Origin: Thauera chlorobenzoica
Lineage (GTDB): Bacteria > Pseudomonadota > Gammaproteobacteria > Burkholderiales > Rhodocyclaceae
NCBI RefSeq assembly: GCF_001922305.1
Contig: NZ_CP018839.1
Coordinates: 62,001 to 126,000, forward strand
Direction: 5' to 3'
Length of the DNA stretch: 64,000 nt
Shown here: positions 19,620 through 27,978 of the stretch, in pieces
Numbering within the stretch: position 1 is the stretch's first letter
How the letters are laid out: every line of letters begins with the position of its first letter
Made by a program: the position numbers and the translations under genes
The notes under the pieces: generated by a model
What the model was told of the DNA's origin: nothing
What the model saw: the letters and a program-made list of their open reading frames with translations, nothing else
The model's database searches: none

Positions 19620-20792
19620 TCAGGTGCGGTGCAGGCGGCCGCCGGGCAGGCGGGCGAGGTGTCCGTCCAGCTCCAACGGCAGCAGGATGGCGTAGAGGGC
19701 ATCGACCGTCAAGCCGCAGCGCTGGGCGAGGGTGTCGATGTCCACCGGGTCGTGGCCGATGATCTGGAGCACGCGCGCGGCCTCGGCGTCGAGGACGAGC
19801 GCGGCCTGCGCCGGGGCGGCGGAGGGCGGCTCCGGGGTGCCGGCGCCGGGTGCGCGGGCCCCGCGGTGGCGGCTGGGCGCAGGCGCGGACGGGGTTTTCC
19901 AGCCGAGCCGGCCGCGCAGCTCCTCGACCACGTCCTCGGCGGTTTCGACCAGCTTGGCGCCGTCGCGGATCAGGCGGTGGCAGCCGCGCGCCAGCGGCGA
20001 GTGGATCGAACCGGGGATGGCGAACACTTCGCGCCCGCTTTCGGTTGCCAGGCGGGCGGTGATCAGCGAGCCGCTGTTGACCGCCGCCTCCACCACCAGC
20101 ACGCCCTGGGCGAGTCCGGCGATCAGGCGGTTGCGGCGCGGGAAGTTGTGCGGCAGGGGTGGGGTGCCAAGCGGCAGCTCGCTGACGACCACGCCGGCGG
20201 CGGCGATCTCGCGCGCCAGCGCGGCATTCTGTGCCGGATAGATGCGGTCGATGCCGGTGCCGATCACCGCCACCGTGCCGCCGCCTTCGGCGCCGGCGGC
20301 GAGCGCACCGCGGTGGGCGGCGGCGTCGATCCCCAGCGCCAGGCCGCTGACGATGGTCAAGCCCTGCGCGGCCAGGGCGCGGGCGAAGGCTTCGGCGTTG
20401 GCGTTGCCCTGCGCGCTCGCCGAACGGGCACCGACGAGGGCGATCGCCGGGCGCTGCAACAGCTCCGGTCGTCCCTTCAGGTACAACAGCGGCGGTGGAT
20501 CGGCGATGTCGAGCAGGCTGCGCGGATAGGCGTCGTCGGCCAGGGTCAGGAGGTGGTTGCCGCTTTCGGCGGCCCAGGCCAGGCCTTGTTCGATGCGCTC
20601 TGGCGGTGGCGGGGCGAGCACGGCCGCCGCCGCCTCGCGGCCGACGACCGCGGCAAGCGCGCCGCGGCCGGCGGTGAAGATGTGCTGCGGCAGGCCGAAG
20701 GCGGCGAGCAGGCTGCGCTGGTGGGCGGCGCCCAGGCCGGGCACCGCGCTCAGGCGCAGCCAGTGGGCGAGATCGTCCGTGTCGGGTGCCAC
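19620..20792 (-). CDS. dprA: DNA-processing protein DprA
   Basis: This 390-aa protein has an N-terminal SAM-like region, a Rossmann core with VGARSASAQGN (about 115-125), SGLALGIDAAAHRGAL (about 150) and NFPRRNRLIAGLA (about 215), and a C-terminal winged-helix domain (about 345-390). DprA loads RecA onto incoming single-stranded DNA during natural transformation. It lies 19 bp after the LysM gene and upstream of smg. An exported ATP-dependent DNA ligase encoded at 44189-45061 may belong to the same process. Confidence 0.95.
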   Translation of the reverse strand: MAPDTDDLAHWLRLSAVPGLGAAHQRSLLAAFGLPQHIFTAGRGALAAVVGREAAAAVLAPPPPERIEQGLAWAAESGNHLLTLADDAYPRSLLDIADPPPLLYLKGRPELLQRPAIALVGARSASAQGNANAEAFARALAAQGLTIVSGLALGIDAAAHRGALAAGAEGGGTVAVIGTGIDRIYPAQNAALAREIAAAGVVVSELPLGTPPLPHNFPRRNRLIAGLAQGVLVVEAAVNSGSLITARLATESGREVFAIPGSIHSPLARGCHRLIRDGAKLVETAEDVVEELRGRLGWKTPSAPAPSRHRGARAPGAGTPEPPSAAPAQAALVLDAEAARVLQIIGHDPVDIDTLAQRCGLTVDALYAILLPLELDGHLARLPGGRLHRT

Positions 20793-20811
20793 AGTGCGGT
20801 GCCGGGGGCGC

Positions 20812-21846
20812 TCAGGGTCTGCGCACGGCGTCGGCGAGGGTGACGTAGCCGTCGGCGTCCATCACCAAAGCGTAGGAGACGCGCTCGAAGACGCGGAACA
20901 CGAACACCGTGCCGTAGCGCTTTTCCGGCAGGGTGAAGCTTTCCTTGCCGTCCTCGCCGTTGAATTCGGCGCTGCCGCGGTTGCGGAACAGCGCCAGCAC
21001 ATGGCCGCGCTCGATGCCGTCGCGCTCGCCGAGGTTGAGGGCGACGACGTTGAGGCGGCCGGTTTCGCTGACGCCGCGATGGATCGAGATGATCCGGCCT
21101 TCGAGTGCCTGCGCCGGCGCGTGTGGGGCGTAGGAGAACACGGCCGGGCGCTCGCTCGGCAGCATCAGGTCGCCGACGCCGATTTCCTCGACCGCGGAGA
21201 CGATTTCGAGCGTTGCCGGAGTGCCGCGTCCGGTGACGCGGGCGGTGCCGAGGTAAGCCGCTTCCCAGGCGATGGTCTCGCGTGTCAGCGGGTCTTCGAG
21301 GGGCCGCGCGGGGCGGTAGATGTGCCAGACTTCGGTGCTGTCGTCGACGTCCTTGGCGAAGATGGTGTCGCCCGAACCGGTCAGCACCCGGCTGGTCTCG
21401 GTGGCGACGATCGTCGCCGAGCCTTCCAGGCGCGGTCCATCGACCACCAGCGGGCGGCTGAGGAAAGGCTCGATGATCTGTAACGGAATGCTCGGCACCG
21501 CGGTGTCGAGGGCTTCGCTGTAGACCTGCGGTTGCAGCCGGACCTCGCGGGTGCCGCCGATGCGGCGGCCGATCGACAGCCAGGGGCCGCTGCGGTCGAG
21601 CAGGATCACCTGCCCGGGGTAGATCAGGTGGGGGTTGCGGATCTGGTCGTGGTTCAGGCGCCAGACTTCGGGCCAGCGCCAGGGCTGCTGCAGGAAGCGG
21701 GCGGAGATGTCCCACAAGGTGTCGCCCCGCGCGACGGTGTAGCTGTCGGGGGCGTTGTCGGCCAGGCGTGCACCGGACTGGGCGTGGGCGGCCGCGCTGA
21801 ACAGGGCCGCAATGCCGAGCAGCAGAGGGAATATAATTCGGGTCAT
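20812..21846 (-). CDS. Exported LysM-domain peptidoglycan-binding protein
   Basis: The protein is 344 aa. The signal peptide MTRIIFPLLLGIAALFSAAA ends near HAQ at 21-23. One LysM domain lies at about 36-84 (YTVARGDTLWDISARFL ... YPGQVILLD). The remaining 260 residues have no catalytic motif I can recognise; they are beta-rich, as in the conserved LysM proteins encoded ahead of dprA in many betaproteobacteria. The start at 21846 is chosen over an open upstream extension because it gives a proper signal peptide. It is divergent from def, with a 192-bp shared control region. Confidence 0.9.
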   Translation of the reverse strand: MTRIIFPLLLGIAALFSAAAHAQSGARLADNAPDSYTVARGDTLWDISARFLQQPWRWPEVWRLNHDQIRNPHLIYPGQVILLDRSGPWLSIGRRIGGTREVRLQPQVYSEALDTAVPSIPLQIIEPFLSRPLVVDGPRLEGSATIVATETSRVLTGSGDTIFAKDVDDSTEVWHIYRPARPLEDPLTRETIAWEAAYLGTARVTGRGTPATLEIVSAVEEIGVGDLMLPSERPAVFSYAPHAPAQALEGRIISIHRGVSETGRLNVVALNLGERDGIERGHVLALFRNRGSAEFNGEDGKESFTLPEKRYGTVFVFRVFERVSYALVMDADGYVTLADAVRRP

Positions 21847-22038
21847 CGATCGCTTCCGGTAGATGGGGGGCGCCGAAATCGTTCCGGAACGCTGCCGGAA
21901 CCTCAGGGTCGAAGCGGCAGCGCGGCGCAGGCCGGGTCGCGCAGGTGCCGCGGCATCCCATCCCACCCCCATTACATGCGCATGCATGTGAAATCGCTGG
22001 AAATTCTGCACGCAAAGGTTTAACCCGGCAAGGCATTC

Positions 22039-22542
22039 ATGGCTCTCCTACCTATTCTCCGCTACCCCGATCCCCGCCTGCACACCGTCGCCAAGCCGGT
22101 GGCGCAGGTCGACGACGACATCCGCCGACTCGTCGAGGACATGGCTGAAACCATGTACGAAGCACCCGGCGTCGGTCTCGCCGCCACCCAGGTGAACGTT
22201 CACCGGCGCGTCGTCGTGATCGACGTGTCCGAAGACAAGAGCAGCCTGATGGCGCTGATCAACCCCGAGATCCTCGAGCGCGCGGGCGAGCAGGTGTGCG
22301 AGGAAGGCTGCCTGTCGGTGCCCGGCGTCTACGAAAAGGTCAAGCGCGCCGAGCGGGTCAGGGTCCGCGCCCTGGACGCGAAGGGCGAGACGGTCGAGTT
22401 CGAGGCCGAGGGCCTGCTCGCGGTCTGCGTCCAGCACGAGATCGACCACCTCGACGGCAAGGTCTTCATCGAATACCTGTCCCAGCTCAAGCTCGGCCGC
22501 ATCAAGAGCAAGCTGGCCAAGCAGGCCCGCATCACCGCATGA
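22039..22542 (+). CDS. def: Peptide deformylase
   Basis: This 167-aa protein has all three deformylase motifs: GVGLAATQ (44-51), EEGCLS (88-93, metal ligand C91) and QHEIDHLDG (132-140, ligands H133 and H137 with catalytic E134). It removes the formyl group from the N-terminal Met of new proteins. Its stop overlaps the fmt start (ATGA), the usual def-fmt operon arrangement. Confidence 0.97.
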   Translation: MALLPILRYPDPRLHTVAKPVAQVDDDIRRLVEDMAETMYEAPGVGLAATQVNVHRRVVVIDVSEDKSSLMALINPEILERAGEQVCEEGCLSVPGVYEKVKRAERVRVRALDAKGETVEFEAEGLLAVCVQHEIDHLDGKVFIEYLSQLKLGRIKSKLAKQARITA

Positions 22543-23510
22543 CGGCCGCGCCCGCTTCCAGTGGCGGCACGTTGCGCGTCGCCTTCGCCGGCACGCCCGA
22601 GTTCGCCGCGTGCGCGCTCGACGCCATCCTGCAGGCCGGCTACGAGGTTCCGCTGGTGCTGACCCAGCCCGACCGCCCGTCCGGGCGCGGCATGAAGCTC
22701 ACCCCGAGCGCGGTCAAGCAGCTCGCCCTCGCCCGCGGCATCGCCGTCGACCAGCCGGAGAAGCTGCGCACCGCAGAGCAGCGCGCCGCGCTCGCCGCCT
22801 GTGCGCCCGACGTGCTGGTGGTGGCGGCCTACGGCCTGCTCCTGCCGCCGGCGGTGCTGGCGCTGCCGCGCCTGGGCTGCATCAACATCCACGCCTCGCT
22901 GCTGCCGCGCTGGCGCGGCGCGGCGCCGATCCACCGCGCAATCGAAGCCGGCGACGCCGAGACCGGGGTCACCATCATGCAGATGGATGAAGGGCTCGAC
23001 ACCGGGGCGATGCTGCTGGTGCGCAGGACGCCGATCCTGCTCGCCGACACCACCGCCCGCCTGCACGACCGCCTTGCCGCACTTGGCGGCGAAGCCATCG
23101 TCGATGCGCTCGGCGCGCTCGCTGCCGGCACCCTGCGGGCCACGCCGCAGCCGGACGAAGGCGTCACCTACGCGGCCAAGATCGGCCGTGCCGAAGCGAC
23201 GATCGACTGGACGCGGCCGGCGGCGGCGATCGAGCGTGCGGTGCGCGCCTTCGACCCCTTTCCCGGCGCCGTTTCCGTGCTGCGCGACAGCGCGATCAAG
23301 TGCTGGGCGGCGCAGCCCGTCGACGGCCGCGGCGCACCCGGCACCGTGCTCGCGGTGGACGATGGCGGCATCACCGTGGCCTGCGGCGAAGGCGCGCTCC
23401 GCCTCCTCAGCCTGCAGCGCGCGGGCAGCAAACGCCTGCCCGCGGGGGAATTCCTGCGCGGCTTCGCGGTCTGTGTCGGCGAACGCTTCGCCACCGCTTC
23501 CCCGGCGTGA
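22539..23510 (+). CDS. fmt: Methionyl-tRNA formyltransferase
   Basis: This 323-aa protein carries AFAGTPEFA (about 15-23), the catalytic region [20 protein letters not shown] (about 115-134) and a C-terminal OB-like domain. It formylates initiator Met-tRNA, the reaction undone later by the deformylase encoded just upstream. The ATG at 22539 overlaps the def stop by 4 bp and gives the standard length; the frame extends back through def without meaning. Confidence 0.96.
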   Translation: MTAAPASSGGTLRVAFAGTPEFAACALDAILQAGYEVPLVLTQPDRPSGRGMKLTPSAVKQLALARGIAVDQPEKLRTAEQRAALAACAPDVLVVAAYGLLLPPAVLALPRLGCINIHASLLPRWRGAAPIHRAIEAGDAETGVTIMQMDEGLDTGAMLLVRRTPILLADTTARLHDRLAALGGEAIVDALGALAAGTLRATPQPDEGVTYAAKIGRAEATIDWTRPAAAIERAVRAFDPFPGAVSVLRDSAIKCWAAQPVDGRGAPGTVLAVDDGGITVACGEGALRLLSLQRAGSKRLPAGEFLRGFAVCVGERFATASPA

Positions 23511-23595
23511 ACCGGCGCGGGCGGCCGGCTCTTGATTCCGCCTCGCCCGCCTCCATTTTCATCGTCAATCAATCTCGTGCAGGAAGGATTCCGCA

Positions 23596-24435
23596 ATGTT
23601 CGGTAACTGGATCAAGACTTCGATACTGATGGCCGGCATCGTCGCCCTGTTCGGCGCGATGGGCGCGGCCATCGGCGGCCAGCAAGGCATGCTGATCGCG
23701 CTCGTGGTCGGCGGCGCGATGAATTTCTGGGCCTACTGGTTCTCTGACAAGGCGGTGCTGAAGATGTACCACGCCCGCCCGGTCGATGCCGCCTCCTCGC
23801 CCTACCTCTACAACATGGTGCGCGAACTCGCTCAGCGCGCCGGGCTGCCGATGCCCAAGGTGTACATCATCGACGAAGCCCAGCCCAACGCCTTCGCCAC
23901 CGGACGCAACCCGGAAAACGCCGCTGTCGCCGCCACCACCGGCATCATCCGCATGCTCTCCGAGCGCGAGCTGCGCGGGGTGATGGCGCACGAGCTGGCC
24001 CACGTCAAGAACCGCGACATCCTGATCTCGACGATCTCGGCGACGGTCGCCGGCGCGATCTCGATGCTCGCCAACTTCGGCATGTTCTTCGGCGGGCGCG
24101 ACGGTGAGGACCGCCCCAATCCGGTGGTGTCGATCGCGATGATGATCCTCGCCCCGCTCGCCGGCATGATCATCCAGATGGCGATCAGCCGCACCCGCGA
24201 GTTCGGCGCCGACCGCGGCGGCGCGGAGATCTCCGGCGACCCCGAAGCGCTCGCCGCGGCGCTGGCCAAGATCGACGCCTACGCCCGGGGCATTCCGATG
24301 CACACTGCCGAACAGCACCCCGAGACCGCGCAGATGATGATCATGAACCCGCTCTCCGGCGGCGGCCTGCGTGGCCTGTTCTCGACCCACCCGTCCACCC
24401 AGGAGCGCATCGCCCGCCTGCGCGCGATGCGCTGA
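23596..24435 (+). CDS. htpX: Membrane zinc metalloprotease HtpX
   Basis: This 279-aa M48-family protease has N-terminal membrane segments (about 5-50), the zinc motif HELAH (132-136) with a further Glu ligand region (REFGAD, about 205), and two more hydrophobic stretches (about 145-195). It removes misfolded membrane proteins. It lies 85 bp after fmt on the same strand; a 9-bp GC-rich hairpin follows the stop. Confidence 0.95.
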   Translation: MFGNWIKTSILMAGIVALFGAMGAAIGGQQGMLIALVVGGAMNFWAYWFSDKAVLKMYHARPVDAASSPYLYNMVRELAQRAGLPMPKVYIIDEAQPNAFATGRNPENAAVAATTGIIRMLSERELRGVMAHELAHVKNRDILISTISATVAGAISMLANFGMFFGGRDGEDRPNPVVSIAMMILAPLAGMIIQMAISRTREFGADRGGAEISGDPEALAAALAKIDAYARGIPMHTAEQHPETAQMMIMNPLSGGGLRGLFSTHPSTQERIARLRAMR

Positions 24436-24452
24436 AGCGGCGGTATCCGCGT

Positions 24453-24480
24453 TCCCCCGCCGCTGCCCGGCCGGCGGCGG
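24453..24480 (+). terminator. GC-rich hairpin after htpX
   Basis: CCCCGCCGC and GCGGCGGGG form a 9-bp stem around a 10-base loop, 17 bp after the htpX stop. No T-run follows, so it may end transcription weakly. Confidence 0.4.
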
Positions 24481-24616
24481 GGTGATCGCCGCGCCCACGG
24501 CACGCATGCCCGATTTTTCACCTTCCCGCCCTGGCCGGATCGTGTACGCTTTGCCTTTCGCCGACCCGCAACGGACAAGCGCGGCGGCCTTCTTCAATCA
24601 CCCGGAGGACAGACTC

Positions 24617-25117
24617 ATGACTACAGTGACCCTTGGCGGCAACCCGATCGACGTGGCGGGCCGTTTTCCCCAGGCCGGCGATACCGCGCCCGCCTTCAAG
24701 CTGACCGGCGCCGACCTCGCCGACGTCGGCCTCGACGCCTTCGCCGGCAAGCGCAAGGTGCTCAACATCGTCCCCAGCCTCGACACCCCGGTGTGCGCGA
24801 CCTCGACGCGCAAGTTCAACGAGGAAGCCGGCAAGCTCGCCGACACCGTGGTCCTGGTCGTTTCCGCCGACCTGCCTTTCGCCGCGAAGCGCTTCTGCGA
24901 GACCGAAGGCCTCAACAACGTGCACACCCTGTCGACCTTCCGCAACCCGGGCTTTGCCCAGGCCTACGGCGTGGCGATCACTTCCGGCCCGCTCGCCGGC
25001 GTCACCGCGCGCGCGGTAGTCGTGATCGATGCCAACGACAAGGTCGTGCATGCCCAGCTCGTGCCCGAGATCAAGGAAGAACCCGACTACGCCGCGGCGC
25101 TCGCCGCGCTGAAGTAA
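24617..25117 (+). CDS. tpx: Thiol peroxidase Tpx
   Basis: This 166-aa atypical 2-Cys peroxiredoxin has the peroxidatic site [15 protein letters not shown] (C60) and the resolving Cys C94 (KRFCETEG), both where the family expects them. It reduces peroxides using thioredoxin. CGGAGG at 24603-24608 is a good Shine-Dalgarno for the ATG at 24617. With oxyR and dps it is the third peroxide-defence gene in the window, though not adjacent to them. Confidence 0.96.
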   Translation: MTTVTLGGNPIDVAGRFPQAGDTAPAFKLTGADLADVGLDAFAGKRKVLNIVPSLDTPVCATSTRKFNEEAGKLADTVVLVVSADLPFAAKRFCETEGLNNVHTLSTFRNPGFAQAYGVAITSGPLAGVTARAVVVIDANDKVVHAQLVPEIKEEPDYAAALAALK

Positions 25118-25133
25118 GCCGGGTACCCCCGGC
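25118..25133 (+). terminator. Short hairpin between convergent tpx and the radical-SAM gene
   Basis: GCCGGG and CCCGGC pair around a TACC loop directly after the tpx stop. The stem is only 6 bp and has no T-tract, so confidence is low. Confidence 0.35.
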
Positions 25134-25201
25134 GCGTTGCCCGCCCGCTGCTGCGGCGCGGGCTTGCGCAGCGAAGCCGAAAAATACCGCCTGCACGCTG
25201 C

Positions 25202-27115
25202 TCAGTGCTGCAGCGCCCGGGCGACGAACTGGCGCGCCACCCGCGGCCGCGGCACGCGCTCGTCGAACCACTGACGCACGTCGGCCTCCAGGCCGATGCC
25301 GTGCATGTAGTTGTAGAGCGCCTTGTTGAGTGCCTTGCCGAGGCGGTCGTGGTCGACGCCGGTGGGGTCGATGAAGCCGACGTCGTTCTTCGCGAACGTC
25401 CCCTTCGGCAGCGGCACCAGGGTGACGCCGAATTCCTCCGGATTCTTGCCCACCGGCGAATGCACGGTGCACGCGAAGCGGTGGAAGAAGCCGGACTGGA
25501 TGCAGCCGGCGGCGAACAGCTGGCGCACGTATTCGAGCGCATCGACGGTGTCGGGCACGGTCTGGGTCGGGAAGCCGTACATCAGATAGGCGTGGACCAG
25601 CACGCCGGCTTCGCTGAAGGCGTGGGTGACGCGCGCCACCTGTTCCACCGACACGCCCTTTTTCATCAGCTTCAGCAGGCGGTCGGAGGCCACTTCCAGC
25701 CCGCCCGAGACCGCGATGCAGCCGCTGTCGGCGAGCAGGCGGCACAGTTCCGGCGTGAACGATTTCTCGAAGCGGATGTTGCCCCACCACGAGATCGCCA
25801 CCCCGCGCCGCAGCAGCTCCTCGGCGAGCGCGCGCAGGGCTTTCGGCGGTGCGGCCTCGTCGACGAAGTGAAAGCCGCTCTGCCCGGTCTCGGCGATGAT
25901 CGCCTCGATGCGATCGACCAGCGCGCTGGCGGCGGCACCGTCGTAGCGGCCGATGTAGTCGAGACTGATGTCGCAGAAGCTGCACTTCTTCCAGTAGCAG
26001 CCGTGGGCGACGGTGAGCTTGTTCCAGCGCCCGTCCGACCACAGCCGGTGCATCGGGTTGAGCATGTCGAGCACCGACAGGTAGCCGTCCAGCGGCAGGC
26101 CGTCCCAGGTCGGGGTGCCGACCTCGGCGAAGGGCACATCGGGCTCGGCACAGTTGATGTAGCGCACCGCGCCGTCGGCCTCGCGTACGAACGTGCGCAC
26201 CAGGCGCTCGCGCTCGCGTTTGCCCTGCAGGTGTTTGAGCAGGGCCAGCAGCGGGCGCTCGCCGTCGTCCAGGGTGACATAGTCGAAGTCGTCGAACACC
26301 CGCGGCTCGGCCAGTTCGCGCAGCTCGGTGTTGACGAAGCCGCCGCCGAGCACGGTGACGACCTCCGGGTGGCGCGCCTTGATCGCCCGGGCGATGCGAA
26401 AGGCGCCATACACCGAACCGGGAAAGGGGGTGGACACCAGCACCACCTGCGGTGCGTGGCGGGAAACGGCTTCGAGGGCGAGCTCGCTCAGATACGCATC
26501 GACTAGCGTCGGCGGCGCGGCCAGCGCGGCGGCGAGCGGTTCGAAGCTGGGCTGGCTCATCGCCAGCGATTCGGCGTAGCGCACGAACTCGAAGCGCGCA
26601 TCGACCGCCTCGCGCAGCAGGTCGGCAAGTTCGTTGAGGTACAGCGTGGCGAGGTGGCGGGCGCGGTCGGCGAGACCGAGCGCGCCGAAGGCCCAGGCCA
26701 GCGGATCGCCGCCGTCGGGATCGTCGGGGTCGACGTAGGCGTCGAGCGCATCGAAGCGCGGTCCTTCGGGCAGGAAGCTGCGGCTGGCGATGCGGTGGGC
26801 GAGGGTCGGGTCGCGCCCCTGGAGAAAGGCGATGGTCGGGCCGATGGTGTAGCGGTAACGGGCGAAGTGCTCGAGAAAACCCTGCACCAGCGGCGTGCGC
26901 CGGTTTTTCGGCAGGGCCCCGGCGCGGGCGCGGATCGCATCCAGCCCGGTGGGCGACAGCAGGCGCAGCACCAGCGCCAGGGCGAGGTCTTCCTGCACTG
27001 CGTCGATGGCGCGCGAACGCAGGAAGCCGGTGAGGTAGGCGGTGGACGGGTAGGGCGTGTTGAGCTGGGTCATCGGCGGGATGACGGAGAGCACGCGCAG
27101 GCTGGGAGGTGTCAT
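25202..27115 (-). CDS. B12-binding-domain radical SAM protein of unknown reaction
   Basis: The protein is 637 aa. The region at about 190-320 looks like a cobalamin-binding Rossmann domain (VVLVSTPFPGSVYGAFRIAR, then VVTVLGGGFVNTE). The radical-SAM core follows, with its cluster motif at C373, C378 and C381 (CYWKKCSFC), which is CX4CX2C instead of the canonical CX3CX2C. A substrate-side motif (HAYLMYGFPTQT) and a C-terminal domain complete it. The N-terminal 190 residues have no motif I recognise. No precursor peptide or pathway gene is adjacent, so the substrate (lipid, cofactor or peptide) cannot be guessed. The start at 27115 gives the conserved beginning RVLSVIPPMTQLNTPYP. Confidence 0.8.
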   Translation of the reverse strand: MTPPSLRVLSVIPPMTQLNTPYPSTAYLTGFLRSRAIDAVQEDLALALVLRLLSPTGLDAIRARAGALPKNRRTPLVQGFLEHFARYRYTIGPTIAFLQGRDPTLAHRIASRSFLPEGPRFDALDAYVDPDDPDGGDPLAWAFGALGLADRARHLATLYLNELADLLREAVDARFEFVRYAESLAMSQPSFEPLAAALAAPPTLVDAYLSELALEAVSRHAPQVVLVSTPFPGSVYGAFRIARAIKARHPEVVTVLGGGFVNTELRELAEPRVFDDFDYVTLDDGERPLLALLKHLQGKRERERLVRTFVREADGAVRYINCAEPDVPFAEVGTPTWDGLPLDGYLSVLDMLNPMHRLWSDGRWNKLTVAHGCYWKKCSFCDISLDYIGRYDGAAASALVDRIEAIIAETGQSGFHFVDEAAPPKALRALAEELLRRGVAISWWGNIRFEKSFTPELCRLLADSGCIAVSGGLEVASDRLLKLMKKGVSVEQVARVTHAFSEAGVLVHAYLMYGFPTQTVPDTVDALEYVRQLFAAGCIQSGFFHRFACTVHSPVGKNPEEFGVTLVPLPKGTFAKNDVGFIDPTGVDHDRLGKALNKALYNYMHGIGLEADVRQWFDERVPRPRVARQFVARALQH

Positions 27116-27425
27116 CGGAGGGGGGCGTATTTCCGTTCGTTGCAAGGGCTGAACTGCGCATGAGGGCTGGCCCGCGGTGAAATTTTCCCCTTTTTTGATG
27201 TTCGCGGGTTCTCCGTGCAGCGCCCTTGTCGGTTGATCGGGACCTTGTTCTTGAACTCGGGAGGCCGCCGGCCGTCGAGCGTGAAATCCGACTGAGCGCC
27301 AGGCAGGCTTTGCCTTTGCCGGCCGACAACGGCCCGCAGGCTCGAGATCGACTCCGGGGTGGAACCGTGCGCGCGGGTTCTGTGGCCGGGTTCGGGGGCG
27401 TGGGGGCGGAAAGGACGAAGCGCGC
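27116..27425 (-). other. 310-bp intergenic region, no gene seen
   Basis: Lies upstream of the radical-SAM gene and downstream of the lipoprotein gene. It contains an A/T-rich stretch at about 27179-27200 (AAATTTTCCCCTTTTTTGA), which could be part of a promoter or terminator. I find no convincing coding frame, RNA or repeat. Confidence 0.4.
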
Positions 27426-27938
27426 TCAGCGCCGGCCCGGCGGGATGTCGCGCAAGGGTTCGGGCAGCTTCAGCGTGCCCGAGTCGGAGAAGCGCATGCC
27501 GCCCAGCAGTCCGCCGGCGAGGCGGCCGCGCAGGGTGTAGGGCACTTCGGTGGCGGGCTTGCCTTCGAGTGCGCCCAGCGCCTGGCGGAGCACGGCGGCG
27601 GCGGACACCGACACCGGGATCTCGAGCAGCGCTTCGCCGAAGCGCGGCACGCTGCCCTGGCGGTCGCTGACTCCGGTGGCGAAGGGCTTGCCGTTGAGGT
27701 CCAGCTCCAGCGCGAGGCCGTCGAAGTCGATCGCGCGCTCGTTCGGGTTCTGTACCCGCAGCCTCACCGTGAAGCGGATTTCCATGCCCTGGCCGGGCAG
27801 CGGCTCGATGCCGACGACGTTGATCCGCACCGGCTCGCGCGGCCCCAGGCTGGCGCAACCGGCGAGGGCGAGCGCGAGCAGCACGAGGAGGGCGGCGGTG
27901 GCGTGACGGAGCGGAACGGGGAAGGCTGGGCGGAACAT
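27426..27938 (-). CDS. LEA14/WHy-like lipoprotein
   Basis: This 170-aa protein has a lipoprotein signal ending in LALAGC (C28). The mature part is one beta-sandwich domain of the LEA type-2/WHy kind (FTVRLRVQNPNERAIDFDGL, with the Asn-Pro characteristic of the family). Such domains occur in desiccation- and stress-related proteins, but the bacterial lipoprotein form has no defined function. It lies 40 bp downstream of the helicase gene on the same strand. Confidence 0.8.
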   Translation of the reverse strand: MFRPAFPVPLRHATAALLVLLALALAGCASLGPREPVRINVVGIEPLPGQGMEIRFTVRLRVQNPNERAIDFDGLALELDLNGKPFATGVSDRQGSVPRFGEALLEIPVSVSAAAVLRQALGALEGKPATEVPYTLRGRLAGGLLGGMRFSDSGTLKLPEPLRDIPPGRR

Positions 27939-27978
27939 CGTGGGCACCTTCGTCGGCAGGGCGGGGGCGGGGGACATT

